Source of the DNA: Parascedosporium putredinis | Lineage: Eukaryota; Ascomycota; Sordariomycetes; Microascales; Microascaceae | NCBI GenBank assembly: GCA_949357655.1 | Contig: CASHTG010000004.1 | Location: 1,054,001-1,118,000 of the forward strand | Direction: 5' to 3' | Length of the DNA stretch: 64,000 nucleotides | In this document: piece by piece, positions 25,516 through 37,040 of the stretch | Layout of the letters: the number at the start of each line of letters is the position of its first letter | Position numbering within the stretch: the stretch's first letter is position 1 | Translations under genes and position numbers: made by a program | The notes under the pieces: model-generated | The model's input: the letters and a program-made list of their open reading frames with translations, nothing else | Databases searched by the model: none | Told to the model about the DNA's origin: nothing

Positions 25516-27190
25516 CGCTAGTCTTAATATCTATAGTAGAGTTAGGTTAAAACCAGGTTATAATGATTCGAGGGCAGGCTTTGGTTCTATCATGTCGTAA
25601 CTACTTGGCGCTGGCAAATTTCAACAATGAATTTAAATCGATATCATTTTTAATGCCTCTGAGGTGGGCCATTATGCTATTCTCTATCTCTTTCTCGAGG
25701 TTGGCACTGATATCAACATATGGGATAAAGATGGCTCAGTATTGCTTCTACGGCGGGCTTTACTACTGGAATCTAGCGAATGTTTAATGCTAGTACTAAT
25801 CTCGATATTCAAAGTAAAGATAACTTAATGGCACTTCATGGGGCTTGTAGGGTAGGCTCTAGCGCTACGGTACAGAAACTGCTGGATGCTGGTACTACTG
25901 CTAACAGGCGAGATGGAAGAAGCTCAATGGCACTTTATAAGGCCACTGATGCCTGCCATGGTACCATAGTCTATCAATTTCTTGAGGCTGATGTCGAAGT
26001 CAACATGCAGGATAATGATGATTTAATAGCATTTCCCAGGACTCTTAAGGCTTCAATGTTATGTAAATATTAACATCTAAGATTATAACCGAAAGTCGTC
26101 CGATAACCCGCTATTAGGTGGCCATTATTCTATAGCCCAGCACTTTCTTGATGCTGGTACTGATGCCGGAATCCAAGCTTAGGACCACTCAACGGCTCTT
26201 GACGAGGCTTGAAGGAAAGGCTCTAGCGTCTTGGTCCAGTAACTGCTAAATTGCAATGCTGCTGCTACCATGCGAGATGGAGGTGACTTAACGGCACTTC
26301 ATAAAGTTGTTAAGGCCGTTGCCGATCCTGGCACCAAACTCTTGTGACCCGACGCCGCCCGAGGATGTTTCGCCACATGGCTATGACACCAAAGCACCAC
26401 ACGACTCCCGTGCTGGCGCTGATGTTCGCGATCAGTCTGAAGATGGCGTAATACCACCCCGTGGGGCCCTGAAAACGACCACGTTGCCATAGTTGAGCCC
26501 TTTCTCGAAGGTGGCAAACATATCTTTATCCAAGGTCAAGGTGGCGCAAGTCCATTTTATGGAATTCGTCAACCTATGGAGATTACTAGAATCGGAAGAC
26601 ACGGCTCAATATCGTCCCTTCATGCTCTTTCATTGGAGGCCTTAGCACCCCATCCCGGCAGCTTCTTGATGCTAGCGCTGACGTTAGCATCCAAACCAAA
26701 GATAGGTTAACGCCACTCCACGAGGCTTCCAAAGCACGCTATCACGCTATAGTTCAACAACTTCTCAAGGCTGGCGCTGATGTTGATAGTCAAGATAGAG
26801 ATAGTTCAACGCCACTTCATAAGGCGTCGAAGGCGGGCAATGATACTATAGTCCGGTAGCTTCTTGAAGCTGGTGCGGATGTTAGCATCCGAGATAACCG
26901 GGGCTTAACACGGCTTCGGGATGTTTCTAAGTGGGGCTATAATCCTACCGTCCGGCAACTTCTTGTAGAAGCTACAGTGGCATGGATGCAACATTGAGGT
27001 AACTTAACACGGATTTCTAAGGTTTATGGGCGTGGTGTTGATATTGTAATCCATCAGATTGATCAGGCTGGGGCTGGTAGCGTCTGGGATGAAGCCAGAC
27101 TGACGCCACCTTCCAAGGCTTCCAATCTTGGCTACGATACCATAATCCAGAAACTTCTTATAAATTTACGTGGATTTCTACGTGCTTTAT
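25516..27190 (+). pseudogene. Decayed ankyrin-repeat tail of the HET-NACHT-ANK gene
   Basis: After the stop at 25515 the same 99-bp pattern continues in degraded form. It is recognisable at about 25840-26070 (MALHGACRVGSSATVQKLLD) and 26650-26990 (RLTPLHEASKA, then IVQQLLKAGADVD). In-frame stops such as TAG after IVR near 26858, and frame shifts, break it throughout. These are substitutions, not run-length errors, so the decay looks real. Identity to the intact array falls with distance. This suggests a once longer array, now truncated at repeat 17. Confidence 0.75.
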
Positions 27191-29225
27191 TGTTTCTATT
27201 GCCACTTATACGAAAGGGCTTAGGAACGTGTGATTCGTAAAATCTTGCTTTCAAGATGGTGGATACTGGTACCTAATATCTACAAGTACAAGACCCGCTG
27301 ACACTCGTATCAAATGACATATCAAGTTAGAACATTGAATGTCAAGTGAGTTCGCAATCAAGGGTGCGAACTACATCATGTATAGTACTCTTTCTTGTCA
27401 AATCTGTTGAAATACACCTCCCCACTTCTCAAGGTTAACTGATTGAGGCGTAAGGCGTCGATACTATCTGTTGAAATTTGAAGGAATTTCAATATCTCAA
27501 CTCCTAAGTTCGTCGCTGCAGCCCGGGGATGACTAGACCCACGAGCCTACTCAGATTCTACTGGGCCTACGAGCCATCGCGGCGTTCCGCGGCGTTCATC
27601 AAAAGACCAATCTATAAAAAGAAACAAAGCAGACGCATGGGAGACGGGAGACCAGAAAGCCGTAACCCAAGAGTCTCAAAATCATGTCGGTTGTCCCCCA
27701 CAGAGCATGCACTGGGAACCTCGTCCCATTCGTGCCCAATCAACCCACTCGGTAATAAGGTTAATCACCTTCAAACCCGGATGTTGGGAGTCAGGTACTT
27801 CTGTTCGGTCTCGCTCTGGCGAGGAGAACCTGCGACCGCGCCGTAGTGGATGGGCAAATATGGCAGCCGTAGTGGATGGGCAAATATGGCAGCGTGCCCC
27901 CTGAGCACGAAGCACGCGCAAACCAAGGTGCAGCCGTCTTCTATATGACGCGCCCCGACTACTGTCAACGTACTTCCTGCCCGACTCGTGCGCCGGGTTC
28001 AAATCCAAGCTTGGATATAGAACTCGCATAGTAGAATGAAGATCAGCGTCGTCAAAATAGTTGCGAATTCCAACTTACCCCCGACAACGCTCAGACGGGG
28101 AGTCGGACCGGCTTCTGCAGGCCCGGCTCCCAAAACAGAGCGACTGACTCGTCCGTGCCGCGTGGGGAGCTCCTCCTCCTCCCCAGATCCTAACCTATCG
28201 TCTGACAATGAAAATGGCCCTTGGCCCCCGGGAACCACGGCGGCACACCCCTGCATCACATCCCCGACCCGCGGCCGGCCAACAAATTGCTGTAATCCGA
28301 TCGCTGGGCGTAAGCGGAGGCTGACCAGGTGAGGATAGTGCTAGACGAGATAATCACCCCTCAGCACTATCTATCCTCCCTCTCTATCTCTCTCTCCTTG
28401 CTCTCCCACCGCCCAGCGCACAACGGCTTATTGTGCAGATTGCGGGCTGCGGTATATATACGACGCAATCACTCCTTGGCCCAGGCATCAATTAATAACA
28501 TTCTATTTTGGGTAGCACGGCTGCCCCTCGCGAACGGCGTGCTGATGAGAGCGAGGAGGGAATATTAATTGGCCTCCGCAGACAGCCTTTGCCATATAGC
28601 CGAGAACAAACCTTCGTCGCCACATCTGCCCACTCGGGCGACCTTGACGAATTTTCTACTTGTGCGTGCACCTAGCTTTATCCCGCGCGATGGGACGGCT
28701 ATTTGGAGACACGGCAGAGGAAAGCACGCCTATACCCAGAGCCGGGTATAATTTATTACCGGTGATGCTAATAATATATACGAGCGTACTTCTTGTCCCA
28801 TTTGCGTGCGCGGAACGTGTGCGTATACTTTGATGTGCACCTGCGAGACAAAAATAATTGCGTGTGCGCTCCGCGTTGCTCACGCTCGCTCCGCTGGGCA
28901 TCCCATTCCAGCCCTTTTTACTCATAGGCTCTTTGGCTCCAGTTGGGGGAAAGACGGGTTCCGATCTCCGAATCCGCCAAGCGGATCCTTGCGTGTAAAT
29001 ACCAAGAATCCGGTTCATATCTAGCCCCATTTCTCTCCCTCTGTCCCCCCGCTCGTCGTCCGCTTCTGCTGTTGTTCTTCATTCCATTCTTTCTCTCAGT
29101 TGCTTCCAAGATCCGTTGCAGCGCAGCAGATTCACGCTCGTTCTCTGTCTCGTTGACTATCTAGGCAAAGCGTCTAAACACAAACTCTTGTTCACTTCAT
29201 CGCCAACCCTGCGAATTCTCTCACC
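27191..29225. other. Intergenic region with a 26-bp direct duplication and a small inverted repeat
   Basis: No gene recognised in 2 kb. Seen: an adjacent direct repeat of about 26 bp at 27842-27893 (unit begins GTAGTGGATGGGCAAATATG), and an inverted repeat TTGAAATT..AATTTCAA at about 27468-27489. The last 300 bp carry the promoter and C/T-rich leader of the next gene. Confidence 0.5.
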
Positions 29226-29780
29226 ATGCTGTCTCTACGAAACATCCTCATTGCCGTTGCGGCGGTCGCCGTGCCCGTTCTTGCCCAAGATACGGTCACC
29301 GTCACAAACAACATCTTCGTCACCACCACACGCACCGTCACCGAGACTTCTCTCGTCTCGAACACGCAATACGTCCGCACACGAGAGACCGTGACCGTCA
29401 CACAAGGCGCCTGCGAGGGCCAGCCCCACGGACCCGCCGAGACCGTTACCGTCACCGCCCCCGGTGGAGGCCTAGTGTCCACGGAATACGTCACCGTTAC
29501 TGCTGAAGCCGGTGGCCTCGTCTCAACCGCCACCGTCACCAAGTTGGTGACGACGACAGAGAAGGCAACGGACGTGGTTACCAAGACGGAAACTAAGACG
29601 GAAACTAAGACCGAGAAGGAAGTCGAAACTAAGAATGTCACCAAGACGGAAACGGAGACTGAGTATGAGACCAAGACCGTACACGACGCCGAGACCGTCA
29701 AGGTCACCGTGACCGTGACTGTGGGTGGTGGCGACGGCCGCGGCGTTACGCCTGGAGGCATCCAACCCACAGCTGCGTAA
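29226..29780 (+). CDS. Secreted low-complexity Val/Thr-rich protein
   Basis: Unrecognised. Seen: 184 aa, single exon, no frame break. A clear signal peptide (MLSLRNILIAVAAVAVPVLA, cut before QD) is followed by a body dominated by alternating Val-Thr (DTVTVTNN, RETVTVTQ, VKVTVTVTVGG) and a central Lys-Thr-Glu block (TKTETKTETKTEK). Only one Cys occurs in the mature part, so it is not a disulfide-rich effector. There is no GPI-signal-like hydrophobic C-terminus. Alternating V/T favours beta strand, and the Thr density suggests O-mannosylation; a cell-wall or matrix role is inference. The ATG at 29226 directly precedes the signal peptide. An antisense ORF spans the gene but is a by-product of the GTSACS-type repeat. 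Confidence 0.72.
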   Translation: MLSLRNILIAVAAVAVPVLAQDTVTVTNNIFVTTTRTVTETSLVSNTQYVRTRETVTVTQGACEGQPHGPAETVTVTAPGGGLVSTEYVTVTAEAGGLVSTATVTKLVTTTEKATDVVTKTETKTETKTEKEVETKNVTKTETETEYETKTVHDAETVKVTVTVTVGGGDGRGVTPGGIQPTAA

Positions 29781-30485
29781 ATGAACCCCACCGTATCGAA
29801 TGGGGGCATGATTACACCCGGACATTGGCGGTGATGCGGAAGGAGTGGTTGTGGAGAGGGAGTGAAGGGAAAATATTTCGCAGATTTTTAATTCCAAGTT
29901 GTGGACGATTCGGCAGCATTGGGGCAGGTTCAGGATTACCATTTTTCTTCTTCTACATCATTACTGTAATATACCTTTATTACTTCTCCTTATATATTTC
30001 ATAACGCCCAAAAAATGCATCACTTCAAATTGACTTCCATGAGTGCCGACTTTGTTTCTGGTTCGAGATCTTGACATCACTCGTTCCTCGTCCCATCCAG
30101 CGCCTACGCCTCCCCACATCACACCCAGCGTGTCCTACCGCATCTAACTCTTCTCAAGGAAAACAGAGTCAATCTCTTTTGGGTATGAATCGACCTTGGT
30201 TTCCTGGGCCTAGAAAGACGGCACTAAGTCGCGCTAGTGCCGGGTTTGTCTACGGTTCAGGGTTTCCAGTTTCAAGTGAAGCGAGAGCGGGATAGGCCGG
30301 ATCGGGTACGCTACAAGGTGCATAAGAGAGGAGATGGGGGCTCATATAGCCCTTTACAGTGGTTCAAGTATAAGTTGACAGCGCTGGTATGTGAATCTCC
30401 GATGCCCATCTCTAGATGCTCTATAACAAATTTCTAATTCTATGACTTGCTATACATTGGACGTCCAGGAATAGTATATATGGGA
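29781..30485. other. Convergent 3' region
   Basis: 700 bp between the 3' ends of the Val/Thr-rich gene and the THEM6-like gene. AT-rich with short ORFs only; nothing recognised. Confidence 0.45.
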
Positions 30486-31502
30486 TCAGCAGCCCATGAA
30501 CTCGGAATAACTCCCCAGCGCCGCAGTTTCATCCCCATCGAAGAGGGTATGAACGGCATCCCACCCTCGCGCAACTGGACAATAGGCAGATTCTTCAACC
30601 GTATCGCCTCCATTTCCTCAAAAGTCGGAGAGTTCACCTCAGCGCCATCGGGGAGTCATCTCTCGGCGGGAGCAACCCACACAGGCGTATCGCATCTTCC
30701 GGAGGCACCGTACGCCTATTGTTCTTGACGACAAATCTCGAGATGGAGGACGCGTACACGGCCTCGATGGGGTCTACGGGCTCGCCCTTGGTCGTCTTCC
30801 GGCTCGCCTTTCGCCCGGGCTGCAAAAGATATTCCTTGTGGGCGTAGCGGCCCTTTTCGACAAAATGGGTGACCACGTAGATCCACTTCTCGTCCCAGGA
30901 GACGACGCGCGACCAGAGCTCGTACGGCTTGTACGGCTTAATCTCCTTGCGCCACACGCAGTTGCAGCTCCCTAGGGCGATGGTCATGCTGTTGGGGCCG
31001 GGGAAAAAGTGGAAGAAGTCCCTAAACAGCAAGAGGGCGAGGTTCCCCGAGACATGTCGATGTCGGTGAAGTAGGTGGAGTTGGACTTGTGGATGTTGTA
31101 GTCGCACTCGAGCCACGGCGAGCGCGTGGAGCTAACGGTGGGGAGGAATAGGCATCGCGGCGACAGGTACTTGGTGCGCGCTGGGTCTGTGATGCGGCGG
31201 ATAACGGTGCGGAGGGTTCGTAACTGTCAAATCGCGAGGGTGTCAGTCTCGGGGTGCGGTACGTTCGCGTAGCTTTCAGTTTGATGCCCCGAAAAAAGGG
31301 AACAAAAACAAAAAAGAAAGAAAAGCGCAAGGTGCAATTGAACTCGGGGAAGCAAACTTACGTGCCACATCAAGGGTAGGCTCTTGAGGTTAAACAGCAC
31401 GTAGATGATGGCGACGGTCCTTAGCTTCGTCAAGGACCGCGCATTCTGTGCGATCAGCACGACCAGCGCCCTCAGGCGCGATGATAAAAATTGCAGACTC
31501 AT
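30486..31502 (-). CDS. THEM6-like (thioesterase-fold) protein
   Basis: Role: relatives have a hotdog 4HBT thioesterase-like fold behind an N-terminal membrane anchor; function in fungi is unclear. Fungal members are often mislabelled capsule polysaccharide proteins. Seen: a hydrophobic N-terminus, an intron at 31224-31361, then the family block YNIHKSNSTYFTDIDMS, a FFPGPNSMTIALG strand, REIKPY-type KEIKPYKPYELWSRVVSWD and EKWIYVVTHFV. Three frame breaks, at 31045-31048, 30650-30653 and 30564-30566, each need one base. Repair restores a typical end with an amphipathic EEMEAIRLKNLPIVQLREG helix and a stop at 30486-30488, giving 293 aa. The ATG at 31502 is chosen because an earlier in-frame ATG at 31607 adds unrelated sequence. 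Divergent from the DUF1996 gene. Confidence 0.78.
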
Positions 31503-32894
31503 TTTCGGTGGCGTTGGGAACAAAAACCTGGGGAATGTATTGCTCTTGAAGTGGGAATGGGGAGATCTATGGATATAGAGTGCTAGATCAGGGGTTTCTG
31601 CCCCCACCCTCGGGATCTAGGACGAACTTATTATCGATTCTGTTTTTCCCTCCGCGCGCGCCGGGCCAGGATCACATGCCGAGGGGAATGGTTGAATCCA
31701 CTTTGTTGGGCCAAATTTCGAATTTCTAGTGGTAACTTTTTCAATGGTGTTTTTTGGAGCCAAGGATCGTTGGGTCACTTCCGGGCTTCTCAGAAGGACC
31801 GAGCAGCTTGGCACAATTATGAGGCACAACGACTCATCGCATTGATCACACCTTGACTCCGTTCCACGCCAATTAATCCCCCGACGGCCCCACTCTTCAA
31901 GATAAGGGCCTATAGAGCGTGATGACGTTGTTCGCTCACTGTTTTCCCTCATTGTCAAAATGAATAGATCACATCCTGTAAATCACTATTGTGCTGTGCG
32001 CTGAGTATCGTGTGCGCAATCGATTGAGATCCTGAGAAGGTAAACCTCGAATTGAATTGATGGCTGCTCATTAACACAGTATATCAACAAAGGTGATATC
32101 TGAGCAGCCACTTTGTACTTGTGTGCTTCGCGGGATAAACCTGAGAGAAAAGTCAATGACAATCGCCAGCTTTCCCATACCACTATCAATCACACTTCAC
32201 GCCAGCATATGTATAACCCCAGACATGGGGTTTTTTCCGCTCGGTCTGATCACGTCTAGGTAAGGCCGTAGAACTCGATCACCAGAACATAACACACCAG
32301 CTGGATCCCCACCTTTGAACGCAGAGCATATCACACATCAAGCAAAGCCCAACTGCAAGCATCGAGATACAGGCACGATAGAAATGAATGGCAGACCTCC
32401 TCCCAAGTCTCTATAATTCGGAACATTATGTTTCGTCGGTAGTGCTTTTGTCCATGTGTGGTTTGGGGGTTGGATGCGATCATTGGCCCGCTTGCGGTAG
32501 AAAGTGTGGAGAGCCATTAAGCGTAGATTAAAGACCTGGGGTTGAACAACGACAATCGATGCCAAGAGTCCATGGCTCCGAATCATGAGTGCGCCTGGTA
32601 AGTGCAATACACACCGAGTAGCATATCCCTTTAAAATCATTCCTGGAAGTAAAGGCGGTGCCATATATTGGCTCTGTTGGTATATACAAGCATCTATACC
32701 TAGTCTCTGGAGGCCTGCTTTCCAGCGCTGGCATGGCTCGGCAGTTCCATTTGCTCTCCGTCTAGCCTCGACTATATAGCCCAACTACCATCCCAGCCCA
32801 ATTCGGCGCCGAGGATATCGGATATAGTCATTTCTTGTCATCTTGAAGCGCTTAGTTCGTCTGATACTCATTCCCTCGGAAAAGAGAACAAAAA
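31503..32894. other. Divergent intergenic region, THEM6-like / DUF1996
   Basis: 1.4 kb between divergent genes, no ORF with family resemblance. A TATA-like CTATATAG at 32772-32779 and a CCAAT near 32800 fit the DUF1996 gene. Confidence 0.5.
32772..32779 (+). promoter_or_regulatory. Candidate TATA box of the DUF1996 gene
   Basis: CTATATAG about 115 bp before the start codon, followed within 30 bp by a CCAAT pentamer. Position and sequence fit a core promoter; not proven. Confidence 0.4.
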
Positions 32895-33717
32895 ATGAGG
32901 CAGCAGTCTCTCTTTAGTGCCGCCTTCATGGCAGGCATCGTGTCGGCTTACACCGATATCCGCCACAAGAGGTTCATGTTGAAGAACATTGACCCAATCG
33001 TCTTCCCAGGAGAATACATCTCGCACATGCACTCCTTTTACGGATCCGACGCTGTCACCAAGGACATGCCGACAACTGAAGAGCTACAAAAGGGGTGTCC
33101 ATCGGGCGAGAACCCCAACGACCTCTCCGTGTACTGTAAGTCCGAGTCTCTTTTCGTTTTTTTTTTTTTTTTTCTTGCGCCACCTCGCACTAGACGCAGA
33201 GGAGCAGAGACTTATCCTAGTCCAGGGACCCCCACCCTCTACGTCGTCAAGAACGACGAGTATCACGAAGTCAACCCAATGATGTTCAGCACCTACTACG
33301 AAAACATCGACAAGGCCGAGATCCCCTTCCCCAAGGACTTCTTCGCCGTGGCCGGCAACGCCACCGCCAAGACCCAGGCCGACGTGGACGAGAACATCAA
33401 CGGCCTCACATGGTGGTGCGACGCCGGCCCAGAAGACAGGCAAACCCGCGACCGAGGCACCTTTCCCCGCGTCACCTGCGCCGCGCACATCCAGGCCATC
33501 CTGCGATTCCCGACTGCGTCGATCCGGGCGACATCACCTCGTACGGATACGCCGCGGCGTACGGCGGAAATGCCCTGCCAACATGAAGCGCATGCCTCAG
33601 CTCCGCTTCTCCATCCGATACGACGTTCGAAGTCTCATCCCCGAGGGCTGGAATGGACCTCCCCGCTGAAGCTGGCCTGTGGCCCGGTAAGTTCTTTTCC
33701 CGTCCGCGCCTCGTACG

Positions 33718-33754
<37 letters not shown>

Positions 33755-34020
33755 AAAAAAAAAGGGTCCATTGCTAATGATCTGTCGTGTCACCTCAGGT
33801 GGGAGATGGGTACTGCATGCACGGTGACTTTGTCAATGGCTGGTTTGACGACGCACAGCAAAACTTGCTCAAAGCCACGGATCGGAGGAACTGGATGAGA
33901 ATTGACGGGGCGAAGGGTCAAGGTAAGGCGGGCAGCGCGTGCCAGGCCAAGGATGCTGATCCCGAGAACGGGACCGGTGATTACAAGAAGAGCCTAGACA
34001 TGATGGGCATGTCGTCATGA
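32895..34020 (+). CDS. Secreted DUF1996 protein
   Basis: Role: DUF1996 proteins are secreted fungal proteins of unknown activity, sometimes fused to WSC domains; no WSC is present here. Seen: a signal peptide MRQQSLFSAAFMAGIVSA, then the family pattern: DPIVFPGEYISHMHSFYG, CPSGENPNDLSVYWTPTLY across intron 1, GLTWWCDAG, MKRMPQLRFSIRYD and GDGYCMHGDFVNGWF. Introns: 33136-33225, containing a long T run, and 33687-33798, containing a (CA)n(A)n microsatellite. Breaks at 33509-33511, about 33573-33579 and 33661-33664 each need one base. Corrected length is 308 aa, ending at TGA 34018-34020. Confidence 0.88.
33719..33764. repeat. (CA)n then poly(A) microsatellite inside an intron
   Basis: About 16 CA units followed by about 14 A, lying wholly within intron 2 of the DUF1996 gene, where length change would be tolerated. 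Confidence 0.92.
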
Positions 34021-34717
34021 GCGGGAGCTACGGGGTTTTTAAGCTACCTCGTTGAAATGTCAAGCCTCTTTCCGCGCAGGTGTGATATTAGGGGCGGACC
34101 CCAACTCAATAGTCACACGGAACAAACCACTAGCTGCGTCGTTAGATCAAGAGCCAGCGCTCAAGGGGTTTCGGGAGGTTCCACTTTTTCTTCCTTCCGG
34201 GGTAGTATTGACTACTCTTCCATTCTCAGCCGCTGGCGTCGTTTCGCACATTGCTAGGGTCACGCCGATTCTTTAAACTCATCTCTCTGGCATGACTGCC
34301 AATGATACGGGAATACATTTATTTTGACATTTTGCTTTTATCGAGGCGAAGAATGATACCATAGTCTAGTTTTTGTTTACGTTCTTAAAAGTGAAACTCC
34401 GCTGTTCCAGTTGAAAAGACCCTTGACGTGTAGTGAAAAATAGGAGGAAAGACGATGAACGGGCTATCCATCTCCGAGACTGGTAGGGTACAGTGTGCTC
34501 TATGCAAGGTATATGCGCGCGATATGGCCGTGTTCGCCCCGAGCGCCTCGACTCCCGTGTCCGTGGAATATAAAGATAAAAAATAAATACATATGGGGGA
34601 TCTCTCACAGCAAGACTAGATACGACAAGAACAAGGCTGAAGGAGAGAAGGACAAAACGATCAGCTAATCCATGCAGGGCGAAAATAAAAACTAGTCGGC
34701 CGCAGCGTCGCCCTTTC
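34021..34717. other. Convergent 3' region, DUF1996 / Mpv17
   Basis: About 700 bp between converging genes; no gene seen. Confidence 0.45.
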
Positions 34718-35367
34718 TTATTTTCGGGCAAAGATGCTGAGGAAGATGCTCCAGCCGAAGCCGACAAAGACGGCAACGAGGACGCGGGAGCGCACCGGGA
34801 CCCAGAGGTAGTTGCACATGGCGACCAGGGGCCAGATGTGCCAGCCAGCCTTGATGAGGGCGAAGATTCTCTGCTCGATGACGTTGACCACCATGAGGGG
34901 TGAGGCACGCGCGCAATGTTGGTGCAGATGAGAAAGACGCAGCCGCTGGCGAGGAGACCAAATGTCTGATCGAGGACGAGCTTGGCGATGACGTTGCGCC
35001 AGATGAGATCGGGGCTCAACCGCAAGCAAGTCCTCCCCTTGCCGACGAGGGACGAGGACGTGGACTCGTCCGTCTTCTTCTCGCCCACCACGTCGGTCGT
35101 CGCGGGCCGGTCGGCGACGATGGTGGCGGGCAAGACTTGGTCGCCCTGGGAAGATCCGGTGGGGAACCAGTCCTCCAGGAGGTACTGGATGACGTTGCCG
35201 ACCTGCGAGCCGATGAAGCCGTAGATGGCGAACTCGAGCACCTGCTGCCAGTCGAACGGAGACGTTTCTGGCGATTTGCGATGGGCGATGTTTTGGACCA
35301 CGAGGTTGGCCGACACCTTCATCGCCATGCCCTGGCAGGCGAGACGGAGGTTGAGCGCGCGACGCAT
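34718..35367 (-). CDS. Mpv17/PMP22 family membrane protein
   Basis: Role: four-helix proteins of the inner mitochondrial or peroxisomal membrane (yeast Sym1, mammalian Mpv17 and PXMP2), thought to be channels. Seen: FAIYGFIGSQVGNVIQYLLEDWFP, NVIAKLVLDQTFGLLASGCVF, and after frame repair the family signature from IKAGWHIWPLVAMCNYLWVP to VGFGWSIFLSIFA. An acidic Ser/Thr-rich insert lies at about residues 75-95. One break, G4 at 34897-34900, needs one base; corrected length is 216 aa, a little over the family norm. No introns. The ATG at 35367 is chosen because the region upstream is a (CT)n leader; an in-frame upstream start would translate that tract. It shares its strand with the 66-aa gene upstream. 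Confidence 0.85.
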
Positions 35368-35374
35368 TCTTTCA

Positions 35375-35375
35375 A

Positions 35376-35402
<27 letters not shown>
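35375..35402. repeat. (AG)n microsatellite in the Mpv17 leader
   Basis: On the mRNA strand this is a CU-repeat ending eight bases before the start codon, so it belongs to the 5' leader or core promoter. Confidence 0.88.
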
Positions 35403-35406
<4 letters not shown>

Positions 35407-36767
35407 GGCCTTGAGTCTGTTGTGAACTTTTACATCGCGGTTGCGTCTCTGCAACTGTTAAACCCCCTGTGCGCTCCCTTTCTCTCTAAAAAAAAAAAGT
35501 TTGGTGGCGGTGACTAGGATGGCAGGGGAGAGGCACAGACGAGCCGGGGGAAATGTGGCGGCTTGAAGGGGGAGGGTGGGAAGGAGGGCTAGATATGGGG
35601 AGGTGACTTGAAGTTGTCGTCGTATTGAGAGGTCGTGATGAGATCAGAGCGATGCTCGGTTATTCTTTGGTCTTCGGAAAAAAGGATGAGCGGATACGTT
35701 GTTGTGGTGGTCTATATTACGAGAAGGGGGACAGGACAAGCTGGCCTTCCCCAACGGGGACCAAATGAGAGCCAAGGGGGAAAAAAGGAGTGTTGGGCTT
35801 ATCAAAGGGAAAAGTGGGGCTTTCTCCAATCAGTGACGCGGCAACGCTGGTTCCAGACTAAACCCTTTTGGGCGATGCCAAGACATTGATCGGTCCCCTT
35901 CAAACTGAACCGCATGAAAAGCCAGCGCGCACGAGTCAACAAGGGGAACCAAGGTTCTGCGCATGCTATTAAAAGAGTTTTTGTTCTTTTGGCTTTGCAT
36001 GCAGCCCGCGTGTGAAGCGAAAGTCTGAGGGCTCGGTGCGGGCGGCCGGGTTTGTTTTTGGTTTTCAAGAAAAATATGTATGTTGATATGCAGATATATA
36101 TGTCGGAGGGTTCTGGTAGCCCCTCTCGAAGAGAAGAGGAATCACAGATAAATACAGTAGTCACCCAGTGACAGTCGCTTCCTCTCCTGGGGTTTCCCCA
36201 CCTCCACAGGATCTCGGGATATAAATTCCTCCTCTGGATAAGTCAATGAAAGGGATAAGAAAACTCCCTGAGCCGTGAGGAGGCGAATTTCTCGAGCAAC
36301 TCCTCAGGATATGTTTAGATATGCAATTGTCCGTGCTTGCTTTTTTGCAATTTGGACGCCAATAATGTAAAAAGAAGAGAAAAAAGGAAGAAAATTAGCC
36401 CGTGCCGGAGATGGCATGCTGGTGAAGGCAGGGGCAGGAGGAGAAACGAAGAAGCCGAGGTATGGCCTGGTCGAAAGAGACGGAACAAGTCGAGGAATGG
36501 GTGTTGGGTTGACATTGATGGCATTGAGAGACGGGTCCGGCCTTTTTCTTCTTGTTCGATAGTCGACTCTAGACTACGTCAGGTATCAAGAATTGTGACG
36601 AGCGGTTCTGGATAACAACGTCGACATCGGGGAATAATTATGGTCGTTGAATAAGCGTGTAGCCTTTAGATGGGCCGGTGCCGGAAGGATGCGAGTCGGC
36701 AGCGGGAGGTGCCGATAGTCGTCAGGCACACGCCGTGGTGAAATCGCCTGGATAATAAAAGCCCCCT
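35403..36767. other. Intergenic, 66-aa gene to Mpv17
   Basis: 1.36 kb, no recognisable gene. It should include the Mpv17 promoter and the 3' UTR of the small upstream gene. Confidence 0.45.
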
Positions 36768-37040
36768 TCACCTCTTCTTTCCTCCGCAGGCGCAGTCACC
36801 GCCCTTCACTATGCCCCAGTACATGAGAGCACCCATGCTGATGAATATTGTGAAAGCTAGTTGTCTATTGTTAGCAACTTCGAGTGCGACGGGATTTGGG
36901 GGAAAGGTCCGGGTGATTTCCAACTTACTGACGGCGACGGTTTCTAATATCGAGTGGTCGACGGCTCTCCGGAGAATGATATTGCGCACCTCGATGAAGC
37001 CGTGGTTGAGGGTCTCGGGACCAACTGGTAGAGCAGGCAT
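36768..37040 (-). CDS. Small single-pass membrane protein, 66 aa, unrecognised
   Basis: Seen: two exons around a consensus intron at 36857-36928 (GTAAGT to CTAG) that join in frame. The 66-residue protein opens MPALPVGPETLNHGFIEVRN, has one likely membrane helix (FTIFISMGALMYWGIVKGG) and ends in a short Cys-containing basic tail (DCACGGKKR). No frame break. The precise splice, helix and basic tail argue for a real gene. The ATG at 37040 is chosen over an upstream frame that reads through hydrophobic leader sequence. Possibly a small subunit of an organelle membrane complex, but that is a guess from shape only. About 2.1 kb of divergent space separates it from the anoctamin gene. Confidence 0.62.
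   Translation of the reverse strand: MPALPVGPETLNHGFIEVRNIILRRAVDHSILETVAVSKLEITRTFPPNPVALEVANNRQLAFTIFISMGALMYWGIVKGGDCACGGKKR

Noticed and set aside
27985..28010. B-box-like GGTTCAAATCC suggesting a tRNA gene
   Set aside because: No A box, acceptor stem or anticodon arm can be fitted around it.
29192..29809. 205-codon antisense ORF over the Val/Thr-rich gene
   Set aside because: It arises because the repeated hexamer encodes Val-Thr on both strands. The sense frame has a signal peptide and a sensible start.
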